From the NCBI RefSeq assembly GCF_002277815.1, contig NZ_NKJI01000001.1:48501-112500 (forward strand): a stretch of DNA of 64,000 nucleotides, in the 5' to 3' direction. Made by a program: the position numbers and the translations under genes. This DNA is from Pseudomonas sp. ERMR1:02. GTDB taxonomy: Bacteria; Pseudomonadota; Gammaproteobacteria; Pseudomonadales; Pseudomonadaceae. Positions 6,952 through 16,718 of the stretch are shown here, in pieces; the first letter of the stretch is position 1; each line of letters opens with the position of its first letter. Under the pieces are notes generated by a model. It did no database searches and was not told the DNA's origin. It saw only the letters and a program-made list of their open reading frames with translations.

Positions 6952-9755
6952 ATGAGCCAAGCCCCCTCGTCCTGGTGGACGGTTCTTCTTACCTGTATCG
7001 CGCCTTTCACGCGCTGCCACCACTGACCACCTCTAAAGGCCTGCCAACCGGTGCGGTCAAGGGCGTGTTGAACATGCTCAAGAGTCTGCGCAAGCAGTAC
7101 CCGGATAGTCCGTTCGCAGTCGTTTTCGACGCCAAGGGTGGGACATTTCGCGATGAGATGTACGCCGAATACAAGGCCAATCGTCCGAGCATGCCTGACG
7201 ACATGCGCGTGCAGATCGAACCGTTGCATCAGAGCGTGATCGCCCTGGGCTTCCCGCTGCTGTGCGTCGAAGGCGTCGAAGCCGACGACGTGATCGGCAC
7301 CCTGGCTCGCAGCAGCGCCGCCGCCGATCGTCCGGTGGTCATCTCCACCGGCGACAAGGACATGGCGCAACTGGTCGACGGCCACATTACCTTGGTCAAT
7401 ACGATGACCGGTAGCAGCATGGACGTGGAGGGCGTGAAGGAGAAATTCGGCGTCGCTCCGGAGCAGATCATCGATTATCTGGCGCTCATGGGCGATTCTT
7501 CCGACAACATTCCGGGCGTTCCGGGCATTGGTCCGAAAACCGCTTCCGGCCTGTTGGTCGGTGTAAATGGCGGCCTGAGCGAGCTCTACGCGCAACTCGA
7601 CATCGTCCCGACCCTGCCAATCCGCGGCGCCAAAACCCTGCCGGCCAAGCTCGAAGAACACAAGGAGATGGCGTTCCTCTCCTATCAACTGGCGACGATC
7701 AAGGTCGATGTGCCGCTGGACATCGGCCTCGATGACCTGCAAATGGGTCAGGAAGATCCGGTAAAACTCACCGAACTCTACAACCTGCTCGAATTCAAGA
7801 GCTGGCTGAACGATCTGCAACGGGATGCCAAGCGTATAGAGCTGAGCGCTGCTGACGAGCCTGCACCCGTCGTCGATCTGTTTAGCGCCGCCGAGGCCGA
7901 AGCGCCGGTTGTGACGCCTGAAACCCGATACGAAACCATCCTAGATCAGGCGCGTTTCGATGCCTGGATGGAAAAGCTGAAAAACGCCCCGCTGTTCGCC
8001 TTCGACACTGAAACCACCGGCATCGACGCGCAACAGGCGCAACTGGTGGGTCTGTCGTTTGCGGTGAAGGCCAACGAAGCGGCCTACATCCCGCTGACCC
8101 ATTCCTACATCGGCGTACCCGAGCAACTGGATCGCGACACCGTCCTGCGCGCCCTCAAGCCGATTCTGGAAGACCCGAACAAACTCAAGGTCGGCCAGCA
8201 CGCCAAGTTCGACATGAACATCCTGGCCAACTGCGCCATCGGCGGCGATCAGGCCAACGGCATCAACGTGCGCGGCATTGCCTTCGACACCATGCTCGAA
8301 TCCTACGTGCTCAACTCCACGGCCACCCGCCATGACATGGACAGTCTGGCGCTGAAGTATCTGGACCACACCACGGTGAGTTTCCAGGACATCGCCGGCA
8401 AAGGCGCGAAGCAGCTGACCTTCGATCAAATTGCCCTTGAGCAGGCTGGCCCGTATGCCGCGGAGGACGCCGATATCACCTTGCGTCTGCACCAGGCTCT
8501 GTTCGAGAAACTCACTGCGATCCCGAGCCTGGCCAGTGTACTGACCGACATCGAAATCCCGCTCGTGCCGGTGCTCGCGCGTATCGAGCGCCAAGGGGCT
8601 TTCGTCGATGCCGCGCTGCTCGGCGTGCAAAGCATCGAACTGGGCGAAAAGATGGTGGCGCTGGAGCGTGAAGCCTTCGAGATTGCCGGGGAGGAGTTCA
8701 ACCTCGGTTCGCCCAAGCAACTTGGCGTCATCCTTTACGAGAAGCTCGGCCTGCCGGTATTGAAGAAGACCGCCAAGGGCCAGCCGTCTACCGCCGAAGA
8801 AGTGCTGGCCAAATTGGCCGAGGATGACTACCGGCTGCCCAAGGTGCTGATGCAATACCGTTCCATGAGCAAGCTGAAAAGCACCTACACCGACCGCCTG
8901 CCGGAGCAGATCAACCCACGCACCGGACGGATTCACACCTCGTATCACCAGGCAGTAGCGTCAACCGGGCGCCTGTCTTCCAGTGACCCGAACCTGCAGA
9001 ACATCCCGGTGCGCACCGCTGAAGGGCGTCGCATCCGTCAGGCCTTTGTGGCCCCGACCGGTTACAAATTGCTGGCGGCGGACTATTCGCAGATCGAACT
9101 GCGGATCATGGCGCACCTGTCCCGGGACGAAGGCCTGATGAACGCTTTCCGGCACAATCTGGACGTGCACACCGCGACCGCCGCCGAGGTATTCAAGGTC
9201 GAACTGACAGAGGTGACCTCCGATCAACGCCGCAGCGCCAAGGCGATCAACTTCGGCCTGATCTACGGCATGGGCGCGCAGAAGCTCGGCAAAGACATCG
9301 GCGTCGATACCAAGACCGCTAAAGCCTACATCGATACGTATTTCGCCCGTTATCCCGGCGTGCGCGAGTACATGGACCGCACCCGCGCGCAGGCAGCGGA
9401 TCAGGGGTATGTGGAAACGTTCTTCGGCCGTCGGTTGTATCTGCCGGAGATCAACTCCAACAAGCCGCAAGAGCGCGCCGCCGCCGAACGCACAGCGATC
9501 AACGCGCCCATGCAAGGCACCGCGGCCGACATCATCAAGAAAGCCATGGTCGCAGTGGACAACTGGCTGACGTCGTCCGGCCTCGACGCCAAAGTCATCC
9601 TGCAAGTGCACGATGAACTGGTGCTTGAAGTACGCGAAGATTTGGTCGATCAGGTTCGCGATGAAATTCGCGTTTATATGAGCGGCGCGGCGAAACTGGA
9701 TGTTCCGCTACTGGTCGAAGTAGGCGTAGGCAATAACTGGGATGAGGCGCACTGA
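6952..9755 (+). CDS. polA: DNA polymerase I; frame interrupted after codon 4
   Basis: Family A polymerase with three domains: 5'-3' exonuclease ([23 protein letters not shown]), 3'-5' exonuclease (FDTETTGID at about codon 345) and polymerase ([38 protein letters not shown]). Roughly 934 residues, full family length. The usual start is ATG at 6952 (MSQAP, with AAAAGG upstream), but the C run at 6962-6966 has five bases where the family sequence MSQAPLVLVDG needs six, so ATG 6952 is out of frame with the body. The only nearby in-frame start is GTG 6975 (VDGSS), which lacks a convincing ribosome site. I read this as a sequencing deletion, or less likely a real frameshift. Confidence 0.9.
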
Positions 9756-9778
9756 GCCATCTGAAAATTCGCGGCCCG

Positions 9779-9862
9779 TGTAGGAGCGAGCTTGCTCGCG
9801 ATGGAGTGTCAGTCGAAATAGATTTGTCTGACCCACCATCGCGAGCAAGCTCGCTCCTACAG
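9779..9862. repeat. REP doublet (REPIN), GCTTGCTCGCGATGG type
   Basis: Inverted copies of GTAGGAGCGAGCTTGCTCG at the two ends of the unit, about 45 bp apart. It lies between polA and the ErsA-type RNA and may terminate polA transcription. Confidence 0.85.
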
Positions 9863-9942
9863 ATAGTGCCGCGGCAGAAGGGTGAAGAGCGCTTAGTCCG
9901 AAACGTGCTTGAGGTTATTCCAAAGGCATTTGAAAAAATTCT

Positions 9943-9970
9943 GAACTAATCCGGCAAATCTCTACTCAGA
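9943..9970 (+). promoter_or_regulatory. Candidate AlgU (sigma-22) promoter of the small RNA
   Basis: GAACTA (9943-9948), 17 bp, TCAGA (9966-9970) against the AlgU/RpoE consensus GAACTT-N16/17-TCTGA: one mismatch in each element. The start would be about 9977. ErsA of P. aeruginosa is known to be AlgU-dependent, which supports the assignment. Confidence 0.6.
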
Positions 9971-9976
9971 GTTACT

Positions 9977-10108
9977 GAATGGCTGGTGAAGCCCTTCGAT
10001 GCTCCTATGTTGTGTTAAGTGTTGGCAGATATCTGGACCCCGCCCTAGCGGTCTGGAACTTGAACCCCGGAACTTCCCCCTCCCCATAAGAAGTCCGGGG
10101 TTTTTTTT
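9977..10108 (+). ncRNA. ersA: ErsA-type small regulatory RNA (Spot 42 position)
   Basis: Between polA and engB, the conserved location of ErsA in Pseudomonas and Spot 42 in enterics. A sigma-22-like promoter precedes it and a strong intrinsic terminator (10065-10108) ends it, giving about 132 nt, matching the size I recall for ErsA. The terminator loop carries an unusual C-rich stretch (TTCCCCCTCCCCAT, 10074-10087), the kind of anti-Shine-Dalgarno seed by which ErsA pairs with target mRNAs such as algC. No open frame of note runs through it. Assignment rests on position, promoter and structure; the nucleotide sequence has not been compared. Confidence 0.75.
10065..10108 (+). terminator. Intrinsic terminator of the ErsA-type RNA
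   Basis: Stem CCCCGGAACTT (10065-10075) with AAGTCCGGGG (10091-10100), one bulged base, then eight T residues. Confidence 0.9.
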
Positions 10109-10166
10109 GCCTGAAAACTGCCTGTGACGCGCTCAAGCAAGGCAAAAGCGCATCACAGTCAGTTTT

Positions 10167-10808
10167 TTATCCGGCAACCTCGGCACCCTTGTCCGCCAGC
10201 TCCATCCAGCCTGCCAATACCGTGTAGGCGTCTTCCAGCCCCAAGCGTTTCGGCGCCGAAAACAGCTGAATCGTCACGCTGTCGCCCCAGCCCTTGCGGA
10301 TTTCCGACTGAACCTTGAGCAGCGTGTTCTTGGCCGCGCCATAGGTCAGCTTGTCCGCCTTGGTCAGCAGAATGTGCATCGGCATGCCGGCCGCCACGGC
10401 CCAGTCGAGCATCAACAGGTCGAAGTCGGTCATTGGATGACGGATGTCCATCATCAGAATCAGACCCTTCAAACTCTCGCGCCCACCCAGATAAGCCTCC
10501 AGGTGACGCTGCCAGTGTTGCTTGAGCGGGATTGGCACTTTTGCGTAACCGTAGCCTGGCAGGTCGACCAGACGACGTTCATCGTCTAGCTTGAAGAAGT
10601 TCAACAGTTGCGTGCGCCCCGGAGTTTTCGAGGTGCGCGCCAGGCTGGCATGCGTCAGGGTGTTAAGCGCACTGGACTTGCCGGCGTTGGAACGCCCGGC
10701 GAAGGCGACTTCAAAACCTTCGTCGTCCGGACATTGGTCGACTTTGGCGGCGCTGAGCATGAAGGTGGACTGTTGGCACAGACCGAGGATGGGATTCTTG
10801 AGTTGCAT
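10167..10808 (-). CDS. engB: Ribosome biogenesis GTPase EngB (YsxC/YihA)
   Basis: 213 residues with all G motifs: G1 GRSNAGKSS, a G2 threonine, G3 DLPGYG, G4 TKAD and G5 SAPK. EngB assists assembly of the large ribosomal subunit and is essential in many bacteria. The frame is open upstream, but the ATG at 10808 (MQLKNPILG) matches the family N-terminus. It is convergent with the ErsA-type RNA and divergent from the cytochrome gene. Confidence 0.94.
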   Translation of the reverse strand: MQLKNPILGLCQQSTFMLSAAKVDQCPDDEGFEVAFAGRSNAGKSSALNTLTHASLARTSKTPGRTQLLNFFKLDDERRLVDLPGYGYAKVPIPLKQHWQRHLEAYLGGRESLKGLILMMDIRHPMTDFDLLMLDWAVAAGMPMHILLTKADKLTYGAAKNTLLKVQSEIRKGWGDSVTIQLFSAPKRLGLEDAYTVLAGWMELADKGAEVAG

Positions 10809-10999
10809 GGGATTTCCGATGTGGGCGGCGCCGGGAATGGGCGCGGCAAGCAGTGTCGCTTCCGTTTCAGTGACGCCAGTATATAATGCCGCAGATTTTG
10901 TGTGCGCTTTGTCCCAGCGTAGGATGAAGTTCACGAGAGCGACAGACCTTGATTGCGCACTAGAACGCAGCACGCTCTCAACCCTGAAAAGGTCGTTTT

Positions 11000-11290
11000 A
11001 TGACGAAATGGCTGCTAGCTGCCGGTGTCTTGATGCCGCTTTACAGCGCTCAGGCTACACAGGATCCGGAAGCTGTGTACAACCGTGTTTGTGGTGCCTG
11101 TCATTCCGGCCAACTACCCATGGCGCCCAAAAGAGGCGATCAGGAAGCTTGGACGCCGAGGTTGGCGAAAGGTATGGAGACGCTGGTGCAACACGTAACC
11201 CAGGGTTTCAAGGCGATGCCGCCGCGTGGTTTGTGCATGGACTGCAGTGCCGAGGATTACCGAGCCATCATCCAGTGGATGAGCGAGTAA
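11000..11290 (+). CDS. Monoheme cytochrome c5-like protein
   Basis: 96 residues. Signal peptide of about 19 residues, heme-attachment motif CGACH (C31-H35), probable axial Met73 (AMPPRG) and the C79/C82 pair (CMDC) that forms the extra disulfide characteristic of cytochrome c5. A small periplasmic electron carrier. It is followed 44 bp later by cytochrome c4, an arrangement I recall as conserved in Pseudomonas (PA5491-PA5490), and the two may be cotranscribed. Confidence 0.88.
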   Translation: MTKWLLAAGVLMPLYSAQATQDPEAVYNRVCGACHSGQLPMAPKRGDQEAWTPRLAKGMETLVQHVTQGFKAMPPRGLCMDCSAEDYRAIIQWMSE

Positions 11291-11334
11291 CCCGGCCCAT
11301 AACTCTTAACCCTTAGCCGTAGTTGGATTAGCTG

Positions 11335-11964
11335 ATGACCAAATTGATCGTGAGTCTGCTGTTGACCGTGGGAATCTCCGGCATTGCCCATGCTGCAAGT
11401 GAGCCGGTAAAACCTGGTGACGCCGCCGCAGGCCAGACAAAAGCCGCTTTGTGCGGCGCCTGTCATGGCCCGGATGGCAACAGCATGGCGCCAAACTTTC
11501 CAAAACTGGCGGGGCAAGGTGAACGCTACCTGACCAAGCAGCTGCACGACATCAAGTCGGGCAAGCGCACCGTTCTGGAAATGACCGGCCTGCTGACCAA
11601 CCTGAGCGATCAGGACCTGGCGGACATCGCCGCCTACTTCGCCAGCCAGAAAGGCAGCGTCGGCGCCGCCGACCCGAAAGTCGTAGCTCGCGGTGAAGCA
11701 TTGTTCCGTGGCGGTGATCTGGCCAAGGGTCTGCCATCCTGCACAGGTTGCCACTCGCCAAATGGCGCAGGCAACGCGGCCGCGGGCTTCCCGCATCTGG
11801 GTGGTCAACACGCTCAATATGTCGCCAAGCAACTGACCGAATTCCGCAAGGAAGAAGGCGGCCGGGCCAACGACGGCGATACCAAACCGATGCAGACCAT
11901 TGCCAAGAAGCTGAGCGACGAAGACATCGCCGCAGTGTCCAGCTACATTCAAGGCCTGCACTAA
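11335..11964 (+). CDS. cc4: Diheme cytochrome c4
   Basis: 209 residues: signal peptide 1-20 (IAHA cut) and two tandem class I cytochrome domains with CGACHG (C40-H44) and CTGCHS (C136-H140). Candidate axial methionines are those in NSMAPNFPKL and TKPMQTIA. Cytochrome c4 carries electrons in the periplasm, among others towards cbb3 oxidases. Full length for the family. An intrinsic terminator follows. Confidence 0.93.
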   Translation: MTKLIVSLLLTVGISGIAHAASEPVKPGDAAAGQTKAALCGACHGPDGNSMAPNFPKLAGQGERYLTKQLHDIKSGKRTVLEMTGLLTNLSDQDLADIAAYFASQKGSVGAADPKVVARGEALFRGGDLAKGLPSCTGCHSPNGAGNAAAGFPHLGGQHAQYVAKQLTEFRKEEGGRANDGDTKPMQTIAKKLSDEDIAAVSSYIQGLH

Positions 11965-12041
11965 TACCGACGAATCGAGCATTGAGTAAGGCATACATAT
12001 CTTGCAACGTTAACGCTCGATTAATCCGTCGCAGCAAGTAT

Positions 12042-12070
12042 AAAAAGGGTGGCTTTGGCTGCCCTTTTTT
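12042..12070 (+). terminator. Intrinsic terminator after cytochrome c4
   Basis: AAAAAGGG and CCCTTTTTT pair around a 13-nt loop that contains a smaller GGC/GCT pairing; a T run follows. Confidence 0.7.
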
Positions 12071-12164
12071 GTGGCCGCTGCCGTTACACTACAGAACTCA
12101 GGCCCGCCATGATCTGTCTGAAAACAGGTCGCGCGAGGCGATAAAATTTGTCCAGGAGTAAAGC

Positions 12165-12806
12165 ATGCGTAATCTGATCATCAGCGCCGCCCTCGTCGCT
12201 GCAAGCCTGTTCGGCATGACTGCCCAGGCTGCCGAAGCCCCCGCTGCCCCTTATGTTGAACTGAGCAATCCAGTTCCGGTAGCCGTTCCGGGCAAGATCG
12301 AAGTGGTGGAACTGTTCTGGTACGGCTGCCCGCACTGCTATGCGTTCGAACCCGTGATCAATCCTTGGGTCGAGAAGCTGCCTTCCGACGTGAACTTCGT
12401 GCGTATCCCTGCCATGTTCGGCGGCCCTTGGAACGCACACGGCCAAATGTTCCTGACGCTGGAAGCCATGGGTGTCGAACACAAGGTCCACGCTGCCGTA
12501 TTTGAAGCCATTCAGAAAGAACACAAGAAGCTGACCGACAAGAATGACATGGCGGACTTCCTGGCCACCCAGGGCGTCGACAAGGACAAGTTCCTGGCCA
12601 CCTTCGATTCCTTCGCCATCAAGGGCCAAATCGTCAAGGCCACTGACCTGGCCAAAAAATATGAAATCTCTGGCGTTCCAACCTTGATCGTCAACGGCAA
12701 GTATCGCTTTGACGTGGGTTCTGCTGGCGGCGCCGAACAAGCCCTGCAACTGGCCGACAAGCTGATCGACAAAGAGCGAGCAGCTAACAAGGCGGCCTCC
12801 AACTAA
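12165..12806 (+). CDS. dsbA: Periplasmic thiol:disulfide oxidoreductase DsbA
   Basis: 213 residues: signal peptide of about 22, thioredoxin fold with active site C55-P-H-C58, the inserted helical domain, and cis-proline loop GVPT. It introduces disulfides into exported proteins and is reoxidised by DsbB. CAGGAG lies upstream of the start. Of local interest, a CSS-EAL protein of a family controlled by disulfide status is encoded 4 kb downstream. Confidence 0.95.
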   Translation: MRNLIISAALVAASLFGMTAQAAEAPAAPYVELSNPVPVAVPGKIEVVELFWYGCPHCYAFEPVINPWVEKLPSDVNFVRIPAMFGGPWNAHGQMFLTLEAMGVEHKVHAAVFEAIQKEHKKLTDKNDMADFLATQGVDKDKFLATFDSFAIKGQIVKATDLAKKYEISGVPTLIVNGKYRFDVGSAGGAEQALQLADKLIDKERAANKAASN

Positions 12807-12820
12807 AGGCTGCACCCACC

Positions 12821-13699
12821 ATGCGCCGCTGGGGAACTGAACGCATCGTTGGCCTGCATGATCCGCGGGTCAACGAGCATCATCTGGAATCGACGGGCTT
12901 GCCCGAAGACAGCCGTTTGCGTTTGCTCAGTTTCAATATCCAGGTCGGCATCAGCACCGAGCGCTATCGGCATTACCTGACCCGGGGCTGGCAACACCTG
13001 TTGCCGCACACCGGGCGCGCCGACAATCTGCAGAAAATCGGCAGTCTGCTGGGCGACTTCGATCTGGTCGCCTTGCAGGAAGCCGATGGCGGCAGCCTGC
13101 GCTCTGGCTACGTCAATCAAGTCGAACATCTGGCCCAGCTCGGTGCCTTTCCTTACTGGTATCAACAACTCAATCGCAATCTCGGACGCCTCGGCCAGCA
13201 CAGCAATGGCGTGCTGAGCCGCCTGCGCCCGTGGGCGATCGAAGACCATCCGCTACCGGGGCCGAAGGGTCGCGGGGCGATTCTGGTGCGCTTCGGCGAA
13301 GGTCCGGAAGCGCTGGTGGTGGTGATGATGCATCTGGCACTGGGCGCACGAGCCCGCAGCCTGCAACTGGCTTACATCCGCGAAGTGATTGGCGGCTACA
13401 AGCACCAGGTGCTGATGGGTGACATGAACACTCACGCCAGTGACTTGCTGCAAAATTCCCCGTTGCGCGACCTCGGCCTGCTCGCCCCGCAACTGGAAGC
13501 GACATTCCCCAGCTGGCGCCCGCAGCGCTGCCTGGACCATATTCTGCTGAGCCCGACCTTGACCCTTGAAAAGGTCGAGGTGCTGGCCCAACCCATTTCC
13601 GATCACCTGCCGGTCGCGGTAGAAATTCGTCTGCCGGGTTCGCTCACGGCCGATGCATTGCCCGCGTTGAGTCCTGCCCCTCGCGGAACCCCCGAATGA
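12821..13699 (+). CDS. Endonuclease/exonuclease/phosphatase (EEP) family protein
   Basis: 292 residues with the EEP fold: LLSFNIQVG near the N-terminus, [11 protein letters not shown] (catalytic Glu), [18 protein letters not shown] and the terminal LDHILLSP and SDHLPV histidines, so the metal-dependent hydrolase site looks complete. Family members cleave phosphodiesters in nucleic acids or lipids; the substrate here is unknown. No signal peptide is evident. It lies 14 bp behind dsbA and overlaps the start of the diguanylate cyclase gene by 4 bp (ATGA), suggesting coupled translation with the latter. Confidence 0.85.
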   Translation: MRRWGTERIVGLHDPRVNEHHLESTGLPEDSRLRLLSFNIQVGISTERYRHYLTRGWQHLLPHTGRADNLQKIGSLLGDFDLVALQEADGGSLRSGYVNQVEHLAQLGAFPYWYQQLNRNLGRLGQHSNGVLSRLRPWAIEDHPLPGPKGRGAILVRFGEGPEALVVVMMHLALGARARSLQLAYIREVIGGYKHQVLMGDMNTHASDLLQNSPLRDLGLLAPQLEATFPSWRPQRCLDHILLSPTLTLEKVEVLAQPISDHLPVAVEIRLPGSLTADALPALSPAPRGTPE

Positions 13700-15749
13700 G
13701 CGACGAAGCACAGCGCTGGAAAGAGAAGTACCTCAAAAGCATCGAACAACAGGAAAAACTCGAACGTCGTTGGGATGCCCGCCTCGACTTGCTGCGTCGC
13801 GGACTGGTACGCAGCACCCTGGCGGCGGAAGGCACCGACCGAGCCGTTGACCAATGCATGAAGGAAATGCGTGAAGTCGTGCGTACCGATGAAATGGACG
13901 CCGGCCTGGCCGCCCTGATCCCGCGCCTGGAAAAAGCCGTGCTCGACTCCGAGCAGCGTCGGGAAACCCGAGTGAACCAGACCAGCGCGGCACTGACCGC
14001 ACTGGTCACTCAGCTGCAAACATTGCCGCTGCCTCGGGAAGTCAGCCGACCACTGAAGAATTTCGCCAAACAACTGGATAACCGTGTCAGCCAGGCTCGA
14101 GAAATTCCGTTACTGCTCAGTGAACTGAGCGGTTTGCAAGGCAAAGCCTTGAGTCAGCTGGATAGCCCCGCAGAACCCGGTCGCCCGGGTCTGTTGCAAC
14201 GGCTGTTCGGCCACCGCGAGGCCGATGATGCAGCCATGCAGGTTGCCCCTGTCGCTGAACAAGCCCCATCGCAACGCCTGTCGAAGCAGGCTCGGCGCCG
14301 GCTGCCGCGACATTGCCAACAACCGGCGAACTCGCAGCGGCCGTCGATCAAACGTACGTAGACGTTCCAGACCTGATTATCGTGGCCGCCGAGCCACAAG
14401 CTATCCAGGCATCACCCGATATGCCGCAGCCCGCTGCTGCCCCGGCGCTTGCTCCACAAGTCCTCGATCCGCAACATGAATCCGCATCACTCCCCGCAGC
14501 ACAAACCCGAGCGGATCAAACCGACGAATCAGCGATATCCGCCGAGTCACCCGCGCCCCAGGTCGAGCCGGCAATCAATCCCGACGAGTTGACGCATGCA
14601 GAGCTTCCCGCCCCGCTGCCACTGCCTTCAGCCATGGCTCCCGGCGAGCCGGAGCAGCCCGGGCACGACATGCTCTACGCGCTGCCAGACTCCCCCGAGC
14701 CGTCATACAGCTCGGTGGCCAAGCACATCGAAGACACATTGCTCGGCCTGCTCGACGATCTCACGCTCCCAGAGCGTCATCGCCCGCAAGCCGAGTCGAT
14801 GCGCGACCGATTGAAAAACGGCTTGAATTGGTACGAGTTGCTGCCGATCCTCGATGATCTGGCTACCTTGATGCTGGCGATCTCGGACAGCGGCCAGCAT
14901 GAATTCGAAGCCTATTTACAGCATCTCAACGAGCGCCTCGAATCGTTCCAGAGCAACCTGCAAGCTGCCAGCGCCGGCCATGCCGACAGCCGTTCCGCCG
15001 CACAGGCCATGGACACGCAGATCCGCGAACAGGTCGACGGCCTGCAGACCAGCATGCACGAAGCGGCCAGCCTGGACGATCTCAAGCACGTTCTGGAAAA
15101 TCACCTTGAAGCCCTGCTCGGTACCATGGACCAACATCGCAAGCAGCGCGACGAGCGCGAGCAAGAGGTCACAGGCCGACTGCACAGCCTGGCCGAAAGG
15201 GTGGCTCACATGGAGCAGGAAGCCCTGGGTTTTCGCGAACATCTCGAGGAACAGCGCCAGAAAGCCCTGATCGACCCTTTGACCGGACTGCCTAACCGCG
15301 CGGCCTGGAGCGAACGGCTAGACCAAGAAATCAGCGAATGGCAACAACACGGCAATACATTGATGCTGGCCATGCTCGACCTCGACCACTTCAAACGCAT
15401 CAACGATAACTACGGTCACCTGGCGGGTGACAAAGTGCTGAAAATCATCGCCACTGTGTTGCGCAAGCGTCTACGCGGGACGGATTTCATTGCCCGGTTT
15501 GGCGGTGAAGAGTTTGTACTCTTGCTGCCGTCAACGGTGCCGGCGGCTGGCATGAAACTGCTGGAACACCTGCGTGCGTCGATCGAAGCCTGCCCATTCC
15601 ATTTCAAGGGTGAGCGGGTGACGGTCACCATTTCAATGGGCCTTACCGCGTTCAAACCTGGTGAACATAGCGATCTGGTGCTCAAAAGAGCCGATCAGGC
15701 GCTATATCGCGCAAAAAATGCGGGGCGCAACCGGGTGGAGCTGGGTTAG
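13696..15749 (+). pseudogene. dgcH: GGDEF diguanylate cyclase, DgcH-like; single-base frameshift
   Basis: Two overlapping frames make one protein of about 684 residues. Part one (13696 to about 14276) is a helical N-terminal region; part two carries a proline/alanine-rich linker, a second helical region and a GGDEF domain with GGEEF and an intact product-inhibition I-site RGTD five residues before it. It should make cyclic-di-GMP. The frame changes near 14277: one extra C in the CC at 14277-14278 would restore [12 protein letters not shown] and continuous reading. The homologue, PA5487/DgcH by memory, is one unbroken gene in the same position. The break is probably a sequence error; if real, the catalytic half lacks a proper start. 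Confidence 0.85.
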
Positions 15750-15861
15750 GCGGCAGGCTGAGGGATAATTGTTCCATTGTGTTGAAAACTGCGCGATTGC
15801 CCGCCGTACGCAAGGCAGTACGTTACACTGTTGCATTACTGTCTTGCGTGTATTGCCCGCC

Positions 15862-16641
15862 ATGAAATTTCTCGCTCTCATTTTGTCGCTGCTTCTACTG
15901 GCCGGTTGCGCCAACGGCCCCCGCTACGACACCAGTCATCCCTCAGCCAACCACGACAGCCGCATCCAGTTCGTGGTGGTGCATTACACCAACGCCTCAC
16001 TGGAACGTTCGCTGCAACTGCTGACCCATGGCGAGGTCAGCAGCCATTACCTGATCGGCGATGACAAAAACGCGACTATCTACAAACTGATGGATGAAAA
16101 CCAGCGGGCTTGGCACGCAGGGGAAAGCCAATGGCAGGGCCGGACCTGGCTGAACTCCAGCTCCATCGGCATCGAAATCGTCAATCCGGGCTTCAAGGAC
16201 ACCCCGACCGGGCGCCTCTGGTTTCCCTACAGTGAAGCGCAGGTCCAGTCCTTGATTGTCCTGCTCAAGGACATCAGCAAACGCTACGCCATCAGCCCTC
16301 GCAGCATCATCGGCCATAGCGACATCGCGCCACTGCGCAAGCTTGATCCGGGGCCTCTGTTTCCATGGAAGCGTCTGGCAGCGGAGGGTATTGGCATCTG
16401 GCCGAACGAGCAAAGTGTGGCGCGATTGCAAGTACAGTTCGAACTACAGCTGCCGAGCATCGGTTGGTACCAGGCACAGCTGGCCCGCGTGGGTTATGAG
16501 ATTGCGCAGACCGGTGAACTGGATGTCGCCACGCGTCATGTGATCGCAGCGTTCCAGATGCATTTCCGACCGTCCCGCTTCGACGGCACGCCAGATGCGC
16601 AAACGGCGGCGCTGCTTCAGGTGTTGAATCAGACAAAATAA
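15862..16641 (+). CDS. ampDh2: N-acetylmuramoyl-L-alanine amidase, AmpDh2-like lipoprotein
   Basis: 259 residues. A lipoprotein signal (LLLLAGC) precedes an Amidase_2 domain with the zinc ligands of the AmpD family: His in VVHYTN and His/Asp in IIGHSDIAPLRKLDPG, plus the WHAGES loop. The C-terminal 75 residues form a peptidoglycan-binding domain (LPSIGWYQAQLARVGY onward). It cleaves the lactyl amide bond in murein and belongs at the outer membrane. The start at ATG 15862 was chosen over an earlier in-frame codon because it begins the signal peptide. The locus next to kinB/algB fits PA5485 (ampDh2). Confidence 0.88.
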   Translation: MKFLALILSLLLLAGCANGPRYDTSHPSANHDSRIQFVVVHYTNASLERSLQLLTHGEVSSHYLIGDDKNATIYKLMDENQRAWHAGESQWQGRTWLNSSSIGIEIVNPGFKDTPTGRLWFPYSEAQVQSLIVLLKDISKRYAISPRSIIGHSDIAPLRKLDPGPLFPWKRLAAEGIGIWPNEQSVARLQVQFELQLPSIGWYQAQLARVGYEIAQTGELDVATRHVIAAFQMHFRPSRFDGTPDAQTAALLQVLNQTK

Positions 16642-16718
16642 TGACGCCCGCCCGACGGTCAGCGCTTTTTCCCAATCAGCAGCTATAACTCATTGGTAAA
16701 TTGTCGGAAATTTCCATA

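Noticed and set aside
6597..7820. 407-codon open frame on the minus strand across the DUF2782 gene and polA
   Set aside because: It mirrors the polA codon pattern, has no family-like sequence and overlaps two well-supported genes.
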